DNA from: Actinophytocola xinjiangensis
GTDB taxonomy: Bacteria; Actinomycetota; Actinomycetes; Mycobacteriales; Pseudonocardiaceae
Direction: 5' to 3'
Length of the DNA stretch: 64,000 bases
Assembly: GCF_001921215.1 (NCBI RefSeq)
Contig: NZ_MSIF01000011.1
Coordinates: forward strand, 62,001 to 126,000
Below, in pieces: positions 53,784 through 61,233 of this stretch (position 1 is its first letter; every line of letters begins with the position of its first letter). Made by a program: the position numbers and the translations under genes. The notes below the pieces were generated by a model that searched no databases, was not told the DNA's origin, and was given only the letters and a program-made list of their open reading frames with translations.

Positions 53784-55254
53784 GCAACCCGGGCACCGCC
53801 GCCTCCGCCAGCCGCAGCCCGTCCTGCTCGGCCAGGTCGCGGACCTGGTACTGACCGCCCTTGGCAGCGGTCGTCGCCGCGATCGTGACCAGCCCGGCGC
53901 GCCGCTGGAACGGTGAGCGGCGCACCGTCCAGCCGATGATCCCGCCGCGCTGCAACGCGACCGTGTGCCGGCTGCCGGGACCGAAACGGGTCACCAGGTA
54001 GCCGTCGGTGAGGCCGTGGCCGAGGTTGCGGTAGTCGTCGAGCGCGAGCAGCACGGCCACCGGGGTCAGCACGACCACCGAGATCCACGCCAGGTGCACC
54101 AGCACGACCGTGAGCAGCAGGCCGAGCACCGCGAGGACCCCGCCGACACCCACGACCGCGTAGGTCGCCCACCACAGCCGCCGGGTGCGCGCGGCCACCG
54201 GATGCCCCTTGATGTCCACTGTGGACAGCGGGTCGTCGCCAAGCACGGTGGCCGCCACCCGCCGGGCCACCGCCATCGGCGCGGCCGGCAGCAGCGTCTG
54301 CGGGTCGGAGCTGTCCCGCTCGGACCACTCCTTGAGCCCGGTGGCCACCACGTCGACCCGCGCGGCACCCATCAGCCGCGCGCCGAAGGGCTCGAACAGG
54401 TCCACCCCGCGCAGCCGCCGCTGCTCCAGCGACAGCGACCGGGTGGTGAACAGTCCCCGGCGCACCTGCAGGTTGCCCCGGTCCCTGGTCAGCCGGTACC
54501 GCCACCACATCTCGACGAACACGCCGAGCGACCCGACCACCCCGATCAGCAGGCCGATCGCCACCAGCGCGGCCACCAGCACCGGCACCGACACCTCGGC
54601 GAACACGTCGCCGACCGTGCTGATCACCGAGTTCTGCACCCCGGCCCAGTCCGCGACCTGCATGACCGCGCCGAACGCCGCCGTGCCCAGGATCGGCGTG
54701 GTCACCGCGACCGGCGCGTACCGGATCCACGACCAGTCCAGTGTGGCCAGCGCCGGCGGTTCGGCCTCGGCGACCGGTGGCGCGCCGGCCGGAGCCCGGT
54801 CGAGCAGCTCCCGACGCAGCTGCTCGGCCCGGACGCGGGTCACCGGGTCGAGCACCAGGTGGCTGCGCTGGCCGGTGACCTGCTGCCCCGTGCCGACCTT
54901 GACCTTGGTCAGGCCGAACATCCGCAGCAGCGGGTTGGCCATCAGGTCCACCGTGCGCACCCGGTCACGCGGGATCGACCGCAGCGTGTGCACCACCCAC
55001 GCGTACCGCAGCTCCACCCGCTCATCGGTGACCCGGTAGCTGGAATGCCGCCAGCGCAACCAGTCCGCCAGCGCCACGAGCCCGGCCAGCACCAGCACAC
55101 CGCCGCCGGCGATCGCCGCGACCAGCCCCACCGGCCCGTCCCGACGCACGAAACCCCACACGATCGGCGCCGCGATCCCCACGGCGATCCCGCCGACGGT
55201 CAGCGCCGACACCGCCACCGTCCGCCGGTCCAACCGCTCCCAGGCTCCGCTCAC
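53755..55254 (-). CDS. PH-domain (DUF304) membrane protein, YdbT-like
   Basis: A 499-residue membrane protein with several hydrophobic segments and three bacterial PH-like domains (first at about 60-150: SSYRVTDERVELRYAWVVHTLRSIPRDRVRTVDL; later copies at about 260-330 and 400-490). The layout matches YdbT of Bacillus subtilis, whose gene partner YdbS corresponds to the next gene upstream. Role unknown; YdbS/YdbT confer bacteriocin resistance in Bacillus. It overlaps ridA tail to tail. Confidence 0.88.
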   Translation of the reverse strand: MSGAWERLDRRTVAVSALTVGGIAVGIAAPIVWGFVRRDGPVGLVAAIAGGGVLVLAGLVALADWLRWRHSSYRVTDERVELRYAWVVHTLRSIPRDRVRTVDLMANPLLRMFGLTKVKVGTGQQVTGQRSHLVLDPVTRVRAEQLRRELLDRAPAGAPPVAEAEPPALATLDWSWIRYAPVAVTTPILGTAAFGAVMQVADWAGVQNSVISTVGDVFAEVSVPVLVAALVAIGLLIGVVGSLGVFVEMWWRYRLTRDRGNLQVRRGLFTTRSLSLEQRRLRGVDLFEPFGARLMGAARVDVVATGLKEWSERDSSDPQTLLPAAPMAVARRVAATVLGDDPLSTVDIKGHPVAARTRRLWWATYAVVGVGGVLAVLGLLLTVVLVHLAWISVVVLTPVAVLLALDDYRNLGHGLTDGYLVTRFGPGSRHTVALQRGGIIGWTVRRSPFQRRAGLVTIAATTAAKGGQYQVRDLAEQDGLRLAEAAVPGLLTPFLEPRR

Positions 55255-55327
55255 GACGCCCCCTCGCAGGCTCGGTCACGCCGCGCGCGGTCGCCCTGTG
55301 TTCGATGGTTCGCTCCGCGGGCTCCAC

Positions 55328-55822
55328 TCACGTGGCATCGCCCCGGTGGGCCTGGGTGCTCTCGGTCAGCCGCTCGACCAGGCCGGCGGCCAGCTCGTGG
55401 TCCAGGCCGGGGATCTTCAGCGGGCCGGCGGCCGAGGCGGTGGTGACCGTCACGCTGGCCAGCCCGAACAGCTGCTCCAGCGGGCCGCGCGCGGTGTCGA
55501 CGGTCTGGATGCGCGACATCGGCGCGATCCGCCACTCCTGCCACAGCCAGCCGGTCCTGGTGTAGACGGCGTCCTCGGTGACCTCCCAGCGGTGCACCCG
55601 GTACCGCCAGAACGGCACCACCAGCGCGTAGGGCAGGCCCACGACCAGCACGATCCCCAGCGCCAGCAGCAGCCACGGCCGCGCCGGCGTGATCAGGACC
55701 GCCAGCACCGTCAGGACCACCGCCGGCACGGCCACCGACACCAGCTCGTTGGTCAGCCAGTAGCCGACCGCCCGCCGCTCCACCCGGTTGCGTGGCGGCC
55801 GCAGCCGCACCCCCTCGTTCAC
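55328..55822 (-). CDS. PH-domain (DUF304) membrane protein, YdbS-like
   Basis: 164 residues with two adjacent membrane segments (about 30-70; VPAVVLTVLAVLITPARPWLL) and one bacterial PH-like domain (about 75-150; YRVHRWEVTEDAVYTRTGWLW, ARGPLEQLFGLASVTV). GTG 55822 follows GGGAGGAACGG. It lies 73 bp upstream of the YdbT-like gene and is probably its partner. Confidence 0.88.
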   Translation of the reverse strand: MNEGVRLRPPRNRVERRAVGYWLTNELVSVAVPAVVLTVLAVLITPARPWLLLALGIVLVVGLPYALVVPFWRYRVHRWEVTEDAVYTRTGWLWQEWRIAPMSRIQTVDTARGPLEQLFGLASVTVTTASAAGPLKIPGLDHELAAGLVERLTESTQAHRGDAT

Positions 55823-55933
55823 CCGTTCCTCCCCGTTCTCGCCCGCGCGTCACACCGTAGGCGCGCCCGGCGTGCGACGGCGTCGGCCGCGAGGACCATC
55901 CGCGAGATCATTCCCTTGGCTGACCTGCTCGGC

Positions 55934-55939
55934 TATGTT
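55934..55939 (+). promoter_or_regulatory. Putative -10 hexamer of propeller gene
   Basis: TATGTT lies 8 nt before ATG 55948, with no ribosome site between. Confidence 0.4.
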
Positions 55940-55947
55940 GCCCGCTC

Positions 55948-56997
55948 ATGAGACGCGCACTGACAGTGGTCCTGCTGGTCCTGACCACGATGATCGTCGT
56001 TCCGGTCGGGCAGGCGGGCGCGACCCCGCTGTCCTGGCGGCCGACACCGACCGGCACCGACGCGCAGCTGCGCGGGCTGTCGGCGGTCAGCCGGCAGGTG
56101 GCCTGGGCCAGCGGGGCGCGCGGCACCGTGCTGCGCACCGTCGACGGCGGCCGAAGCTGGGCCCAGGTCGGCCCGGCCGACACCGCCGAGCTGGACTTCC
56201 GCGACATCGAGGCGTTCGACGCGCGGACCGCGGTGGCGCTGTCGATCGGGCCGGGTGAGTCGTCGCGGATCTACCGGACCACCGACGGCGGCGCGTCCTG
56301 GACCGAGACCTTCCGCAACACCGAGGAGGCCGCGTTCTACAACTGTGTGGCGTTCTTCGACCGCAAGGCCGGTCTGGCCGTCGGTGACCCGGTCGACGGC
56401 AAGTTCCGTCTCCTGTCCACCGAGGACGGTGGCCGGTCGTGGCGGGTGCTGCCGGGCGATGGCATGCCCGACGCGCTGCCCGGCGAGTACGGCTTCTCCG
56501 CCAGCGGCCAGTGCATCACCACCACCGGGCCGCGCAACGCGTGGCTGGCCACCGGCGGCTCCACCACCGCGCGCGTGCTGCACAGCGACGACCGGGGCCG
56601 CACCTGGACCGCCGGCGACACCCCGCTGGTCTCCAGCGAGAGCGCCGGCGTGTTCGCCGTCGCCTTCCGCAACCCCCGCCAGGGCATCGCCATCGGCGGC
56701 GACTACGCCAACCCGACCGCCGGCGGCGACAACCTGGCCCTGTCCGGCGACGGCGGCGCGACCTGGCGCGAGCCGGCCAACTCCCCCGCCGGCTACCGCT
56801 CGGCGGTCACCTACCACCCGTTCCTCGGCTCGGTGCTGATCGCCGTCGGCCCGACCGGCAGCGACCTGAGCCTCGACGGCGGCCGCCACTGGCGCCAGTT
56901 CGACGACGGCTCGTACGACACCGTCGACTGCGCCCGTGACGGCGCCTGCTGGGCGTCCGGGGCCCGCGGCCAGGTGGGCACGCTGCGCCTGGGCTGA
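55948..56997 (+). CDS. Secreted Asp-box beta-propeller protein (YCF48/sialidase-like)
   Basis: 349 residues with a signal peptide (about 1-27; VVLLVLTTMIVVPVGQAGA). Six Asp-box-type repeats mark the blades: TVDGGRSWAQ, TTDGGASWTE, TEDGGRSWRV, SDDRGRTWTA, SGDGGATWRE and SLDGGRHWRQ. This is the pattern of YCF48-like and BNR propellers; no sialidase catalytic set is seen. It is convergent with the giant subtilase and parallels the propeller protein of module A. Confidence 0.88.
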   Translation: MRRALTVVLLVLTTMIVVPVGQAGATPLSWRPTPTGTDAQLRGLSAVSRQVAWASGARGTVLRTVDGGRSWAQVGPADTAELDFRDIEAFDARTAVALSIGPGESSRIYRTTDGGASWTETFRNTEEAAFYNCVAFFDRKAGLAVGDPVDGKFRLLSTEDGGRSWRVLPGDGMPDALPGEYGFSASGQCITTTGPRNAWLATGGSTTARVLHSDDRGRTWTAGDTPLVSSESAGVFAVAFRNPRQGIAIGGDYANPTAGGDNLALSGDGGATWREPANSPAGYRSAVTYHPFLGSVLIAVGPTGSDLSLDGGRHWRQFDDGSYDTVDCARDGACWASGARGQVGTLRLG

Positions 56998-57002
56998 GGA
57001 CA

Positions 57003-57035
57003 CCGCCCGGCCCCGGTCGAGCCGGGGCCGGGCGG
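57003..57035. terminator. Bidirectional terminator between propeller and subtilase genes
   Basis: A 14-bp perfect stem (57003-57016 with 57022-57035) and a 5-nt loop fills the 43-bp gap between the two convergent stop codons. Confidence 0.85.
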
Positions 57036-57040
57036 GGGAC

Positions 57041-60000
57041 CTAGCAGTTCGCCTCGTGCAGGGCCACGTCGAGCGTGACGGCCTTGCCCTTGGTGATCCG
57101 CAGGGTCTTCACCAGGGGGCGGTAGCCGTCCTTGGCGACGACCACGGTGTACGGGTTGCCCCGGGTGTCGAGCCAGTAGGCGTAGCCGCCGGCCGCGTCG
57201 GTGTAGAGGGTGCGGTAGCCCGACCACCAGTCGATCTGGACGGTCGCGTCGGCCAGCGGCGCGGTCGCGCCGGCGCAGGACGTCCCGGTCACCGCGCCGA
57301 GGACCTTGCCCCACTTCGCCGGGGGGCTGACGGTCATCGTCGCGCCGACCGACGGGCCGGCGTAGGGCGTGTCCTCACTGAGCCTGATCCGGCCGGTGTA
57401 GGTACCGGGCTGGTCGATCTGGGCGCTGTCCATGGTGACCGTGACCTCGACGCTGTCACCGGGGGCGATGGTCACCGCCTCCGGGGCGACCCCCAGCCAG
57501 CGCAGGTCGTTGTCGACCTTGCCGGTCACGTTCAGCACCAGGTGCATCTCGGGGAAGCCGAGCTGGTCGGTCGAGGTCGGCTCCGGGGTCGCGCAGTCCA
57601 CGGCCCGCAGGTAGGTCGGCCCGGTCTGGCCCAGGTCGTTGGACCCGGGGAAGAACGCGCCGCCCAGGTTGGTCAGGTCCGGCGAGTCCAGCTCGACGAC
57701 CAGGGTGGAGCCCTTCGGGGCGGTCCCGGACACCGGGACCGACACCATGGTCATCTCCTGGGGTTCGAGGGTGGTCTCGGCACTGCCGATCAGGGTGAGG
57801 TTGTCGTAGGTCAGCTCGCCGTCGAGGGTGTGGAGGCGCACCCCCAGCTGCTGGGCGCCGCGCGCGGACTCCACCCCGAACGACACGCTGGTCACCGTGA
57901 AGTCGGTCTCGATGTCGAAGTCCGCCAGGTCGAAGACCCGCAGGAACCCGACGGCGCTGGTGGTGTCACCGCCGGCACAGGACGTCGAGTTGACCATCAG
58001 GTCCTGGGAGACCGAGTGGGTGATCGTCAGCTCGTCCTCCGCCGCGTGCGGCGCCACCGTCGTCGCGGTGCGGCCGGCGGGCAGGCCGGAGCCGCCGAAC
58101 CCGGCCCGCGCGGTCGCGGGCGCCGCCCGGGCGGCCAGGGTCGCGGCCGTGGTCGCGGCCGTCGCCGCCGAGTCCAGCTGGCGCACGGTGGTCGCGCCGC
58201 CGCCACCGCCGCCGAGGATCTCGAACGCGCCGTCCCGCCCGGCCAGCTCGACCTCCGCCGGCGCGGTCCCCTCGTTGGTCACGGTGAACGTCCTGGTGGC
58301 GGCGCCGCCGAGCTTCAGCGACGACCGCACCTCGGTCCGGTCGACGGTGACGATGCCGGCCGCCAGCGCGAAGTCGACCTCGGTCGCCCAGCGCGGGCGC
58401 ACGGCGACCGTCGCCGCCCCGTCCTGGTACTCGGCGGAGGTGGCGGAGAACCGGTGCTCGCCGGCCGGCTCGGCGACCGTCCACCAGAACCCGTCGCCCA
58501 GGTCCCGGTCGTCGGGGGTGGCGGTGGTGGTGACCGCCCGGTCCGGTGCGGCGAGGTCGGTGACCGTGGCGCCGGCCAGGGCCGCGCCGGTGTTGCGGTC
58601 ACTGACCTGCCCGACGACCAGACCGCCGTCGACCGGGTCACAGGACCGGGTACCGATCACGACGTCGTCGATCTGCCAGTGGTGGCCGAAGTAGGACCCG
58701 TAGTGCCAGCGGAACACGACCTCGCCGTTGCCGGCGGCCCTCGGGACCGCGAGCTCGGTCAGGTTCGGCCCGCGCACGCTCACCCCGGTCTGGCTGCGCA
58801 CCGACGACCAGGTCTCGCCACCGTCGACGCTGACGTCGACGTCGGCGTAGGTGTCCTTGTAGTACGAGTCGTAGTGCTGCCGGAAGGTCACCGCGACCGA
58901 CTCGGCGGCGCTCAGGTCCAGCGGCGGCGTGACCAGCGCCGTGTCCTGGGTGTCCAGGAAGAAGCTCTCGCTGTCGATGATCGCGAACGCGCCGGTGCCG
59001 CCGGAGCGGTTGCCCCGCTGCTTCGGGTCGTCGAACACCCAGTTCTGGCCCTTGCCGACGCGGTCGTCGATCGTCCAGCCCGCCGGCAGCGCCCCGGCGT
59101 CGAAGTTCTCGGTGAGCACCGGCTGGATCGGGCCGAGCCGGTAGCCGGCGGCCACACAGCGGCTGGCGTCGACCGGCAGGGCCACGTCGTTCACGACGTC
59201 GGCCGAGCCGACCTCGATCCGGATCGGGTCGGGGGCCAGGTAGCCCTCGTACTGGCTGGCCACCGACAGCGTCCAGGTGGTGTCGACCGGGACCCGGATC
59301 GCGTACCGGCCGGTCGCCGGGTCGGTGTGGTCCGACAGCGCCGCCTCGCCGTCGACGGTGACCTTCGCGTACAGCGGCCAGCCCTGACCGGACCCGTCGA
59401 GCACCGTGCCGGTGATCGTGGCGGTCGGCACCGACTCCAGCGCGACACCCAGCGTGGTGCGGCCGGCCTCGACCGTGACCGCTTCGGTGGTGTCCTGGTA
59501 CAGGTAGGCCGACACCGCGACGGTGAACTCGCCGGCGGGCAGCCTCGCCTCGAACGTGCCGTCCGCGCCGCTGGTGCGTTCGCGCTCGACCTCGCCGGTG
59601 ATGGTGACGGTCGCGCCGGGCACCGGGCGTCCGGTCACGGCGTCGGTGACCGTGCCGGCCAGGACCCCGGCCGCGCCGCTCGGAGCGGCCTCGACCAGGG
59701 CGAGCGCGTCGAGCCGGCCCTCGCCGTAGACGTTGTTGTCGTCCCCGTTCGCCCCGGCGGTGCCGCCGCACTGGGTGTCGGGCTGGTCGACGGCGGTGCC
59801 GTCGAGCAGGTCGCGGGTGGCGTCGATCTCGCCGGCCAGCGCCGGCGAGGCCGCCCACAGCAGCGCGACCGTGCCGGCGACGTGCGGCGCGGCCATCGAG
59901 GTGCCGTTGTAGGAGGCGTAGCCGTTGCCGGGGATGCTGGACCGCACGTCGACGCCCGGCGCGGAGATGTTCGGCTTGGTCTCGCCGTCCTGACCGGCGC

Positions 60001-61153
60001 CCCGGCTGGAGAAGCCGGCGACGGTGTTGGTGGCGTCGTAGGCGCCGACCGAGTAGTTGGCGATCCGGCTGCCCGGCGAGCCACTGGTCCGGCAGCGTGA
60101 GCCGTTGTTGCCGTTGGACCACACGCCGAAGATCCCGGACGCGGCCCACGCGTTGCTGATGTCCTCCATGAACGCCGCGTTCGACGGGCTCTCGGAGCCC
60201 CACGAGTTGTTGATGATGTTCGGGCGTTTGCTCGCGTCGGGGTTGTTGCCGTCGAGGTCGGTCGGCTCCAGCATCCACTGACCGGACGCGATCAGCGCCG
60301 CGTCGGTCGGGCAGCAGCCGTTGGCGGCGATCCAGGTGGCGCCGGGCGCGACGCCGATCTGGTTGCCGGCGCCGTCGTCGCCGACCATCGTGCCCATCGT
60401 GTGGGTGCCGTGGCCGTCGTTGTCGACCGGGTGGTCGCGGGTGCCGGCGTGGTCGAACCAGTTGTAGTCGTGGGTGAACGTGCCGTCGCCGTTGTTGCCC
60501 CGGTAGGAGCCGACCAGCGCGGGGTGGTCGTACTGGACGCCGCTGTCGATGTTGGCGATCACCACGCCCTCGCCGCGCACACCCTCGCGCCACACGTCGT
60601 CGGCGTTGATGTTCGCGATGCCCCACTCCACCGACTGGACGCGGGCGACGTCGCCGCCCGGCACCGGGTCGGGCAGGTCGACGCGGAAGGTCGGCAACAG
60701 CTCCGCCACCTCGGCGTCGCCGGCCAGGGCCATCGCCAGTTCCGGCGACCCGCCCTCCACCCGGATCGCGTTGGTCGCCCAGAACGCCTGGTACTCGACG
60801 CCCTCGCGGTCCAGGCTGGCGCGCACACCGGCCTGGCTGGCCAGCGCGGTCTCCCGCAGCTGCCGCGCCACCTCGGCGCCGCGCCGGTCCCAGTCCCGGA
60901 TCCCGCTGGCCCGCGACAGGTCGGCGGAGTCGGCGAAGCGCACCCAGAAGCCCTCCGCCGTGTCCCCGGTGAACTGGCTGGCCAGCTCCGGCTGGATCTT
61001 CGCGGCCACGTCACCGGCGACGTCGCCGGTGAGGTCGACCGGGTCCGGCTGCCACGACGACGCGGCGGCGGTGGACGCGGCCAGCGCCACCGACGCCAGA
61101 CCACCCACGACGACTCTCAGGTAACGCCCGGCCCGGCGTCTGTCTGTGCTCAC
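57041..61153 (-). CDS. Giant secreted S8 subtilase, module B
   Basis: A 1,370-residue extracellular serine peptidase from GTG 61153 (GAGGGAT upstream). It has a signal peptide (about 1-33) and a pro-region (EGFWVRFADSADLSRASGI). The triad is D203 (NIDSGVQYDHP), H248 (DGHGTH) and S419 (GTSMAAPHVAG). Two CarboxypepD-regulatory-like domains follow, then a jelly-roll-like domain (near 790; VDVSVDGGETWSSV, WQIDDVVIG), a further regulatory-like unit, Ig-like beta domains and a final CarboxypepD-like unit (YRTLYTDAAGGYAYWLDT). The first 850 residues align end to end with the module A subtilase, so they are paralogues. The last 500 are extra. Confidence 0.93.
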   Translation of the reverse strand: MSTDRRRAGRYLRVVVGGLASVALAASTAAASSWQPDPVDLTGDVAGDVAAKIQPELASQFTGDTAEGFWVRFADSADLSRASGIRDWDRRGAEVARQLRETALASQAGVRASLDREGVEYQAFWATNAIRVEGGSPELAMALAGDAEVAELLPTFRVDLPDPVPGGDVARVQSVEWGIANINADDVWREGVRGEGVVIANIDSGVQYDHPALVGSYRGNNGDGTFTHDYNWFDHAGTRDHPVDNDGHGTHTMGTMVGDDGAGNQIGVAPGATWIAANGCCPTDAALIASGQWMLEPTDLDGNNPDASKRPNIINNSWGSESPSNAAFMEDISNAWAASGIFGVWSNGNNGSRCRTSGSPGSRIANYSVGAYDATNTVAGFSSRGAGQDGETKPNISAPGVDVRSSIPGNGYASYNGTSMAAPHVAGTVALLWAASPALAGEIDATRDLLDGTAVDQPDTQCGGTAGANGDDNNVYGEGRLDALALVEAAPSGAAGVLAGTVTDAVTGRPVPGATVTITGEVERERTSGADGTFEARLPAGEFTVAVSAYLYQDTTEAVTVEAGRTTLGVALESVPTATITGTVLDGSGQGWPLYAKVTVDGEAALSDHTDPATGRYAIRVPVDTTWTLSVASQYEGYLAPDPIRIEVGSADVVNDVALPVDASRCVAAGYRLGPIQPVLTENFDAGALPAGWTIDDRVGKGQNWVFDDPKQRGNRSGGTGAFAIIDSESFFLDTQDTALVTPPLDLSAAESVAVTFRQHYDSYYKDTYADVDVSVDGGETWSSVRSQTGVSVRGPNLTELAVPRAAGNGEVVFRWHYGSYFGHHWQIDDVVIGTRSCDPVDGGLVVGQVSDRNTGAALAGATVTDLAAPDRAVTTTATPDDRDLGDGFWWTVAEPAGEHRFSATSAEYQDGAATVAVRPRWATEVDFALAAGIVTVDRTEVRSSLKLGGAATRTFTVTNEGTAPAEVELAGRDGAFEILGGGGGGATTVRQLDSAATAATTAATLAARAAPATARAGFGGSGLPAGRTATTVAPHAAEDELTITHSVSQDLMVNSTSCAGGDTTSAVGFLRVFDLADFDIETDFTVTSVSFGVESARGAQQLGVRLHTLDGELTYDNLTLIGSAETTLEPQEMTMVSVPVSGTAPKGSTLVVELDSPDLTNLGGAFFPGSNDLGQTGPTYLRAVDCATPEPTSTDQLGFPEMHLVLNVTGKVDNDLRWLGVAPEAVTIAPGDSVEVTVTMDSAQIDQPGTYTGRIRLSEDTPYAGPSVGATMTVSPPAKWGKVLGAVTGTSCAGATAPLADATVQIDWWSGYRTLYTDAAGGYAYWLDTRGNPYTVVVAKDGYRPLVKTLRITKGKAVTLDVALHEANC

Positions 61154-61217
61154 GGCAGATCCCTCGTCCCGCTCGGCTGTTCGCCGGAGTCTCGACCGGG
61201 ACCGCCCGCGCCGACTA

Positions 61218-61232
61218 TGGCAAAAACTGCCA
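61218..61232. promoter_or_regulatory. Inverted repeat upstream of subtilase B
   Basis: TGGCA-aaaac-TGCCA, directly after the LAL stop codon and about 65 bp before the subtilase start. A candidate binding site for the LAL regulator. Confidence 0.35.
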
Positions 61233-61233
61233 A

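Noticed and set aside
56936-60100. Plus-strand open frame of 1,054 residues
   Set aside because: Antisense shadow of the giant subtilase gene.
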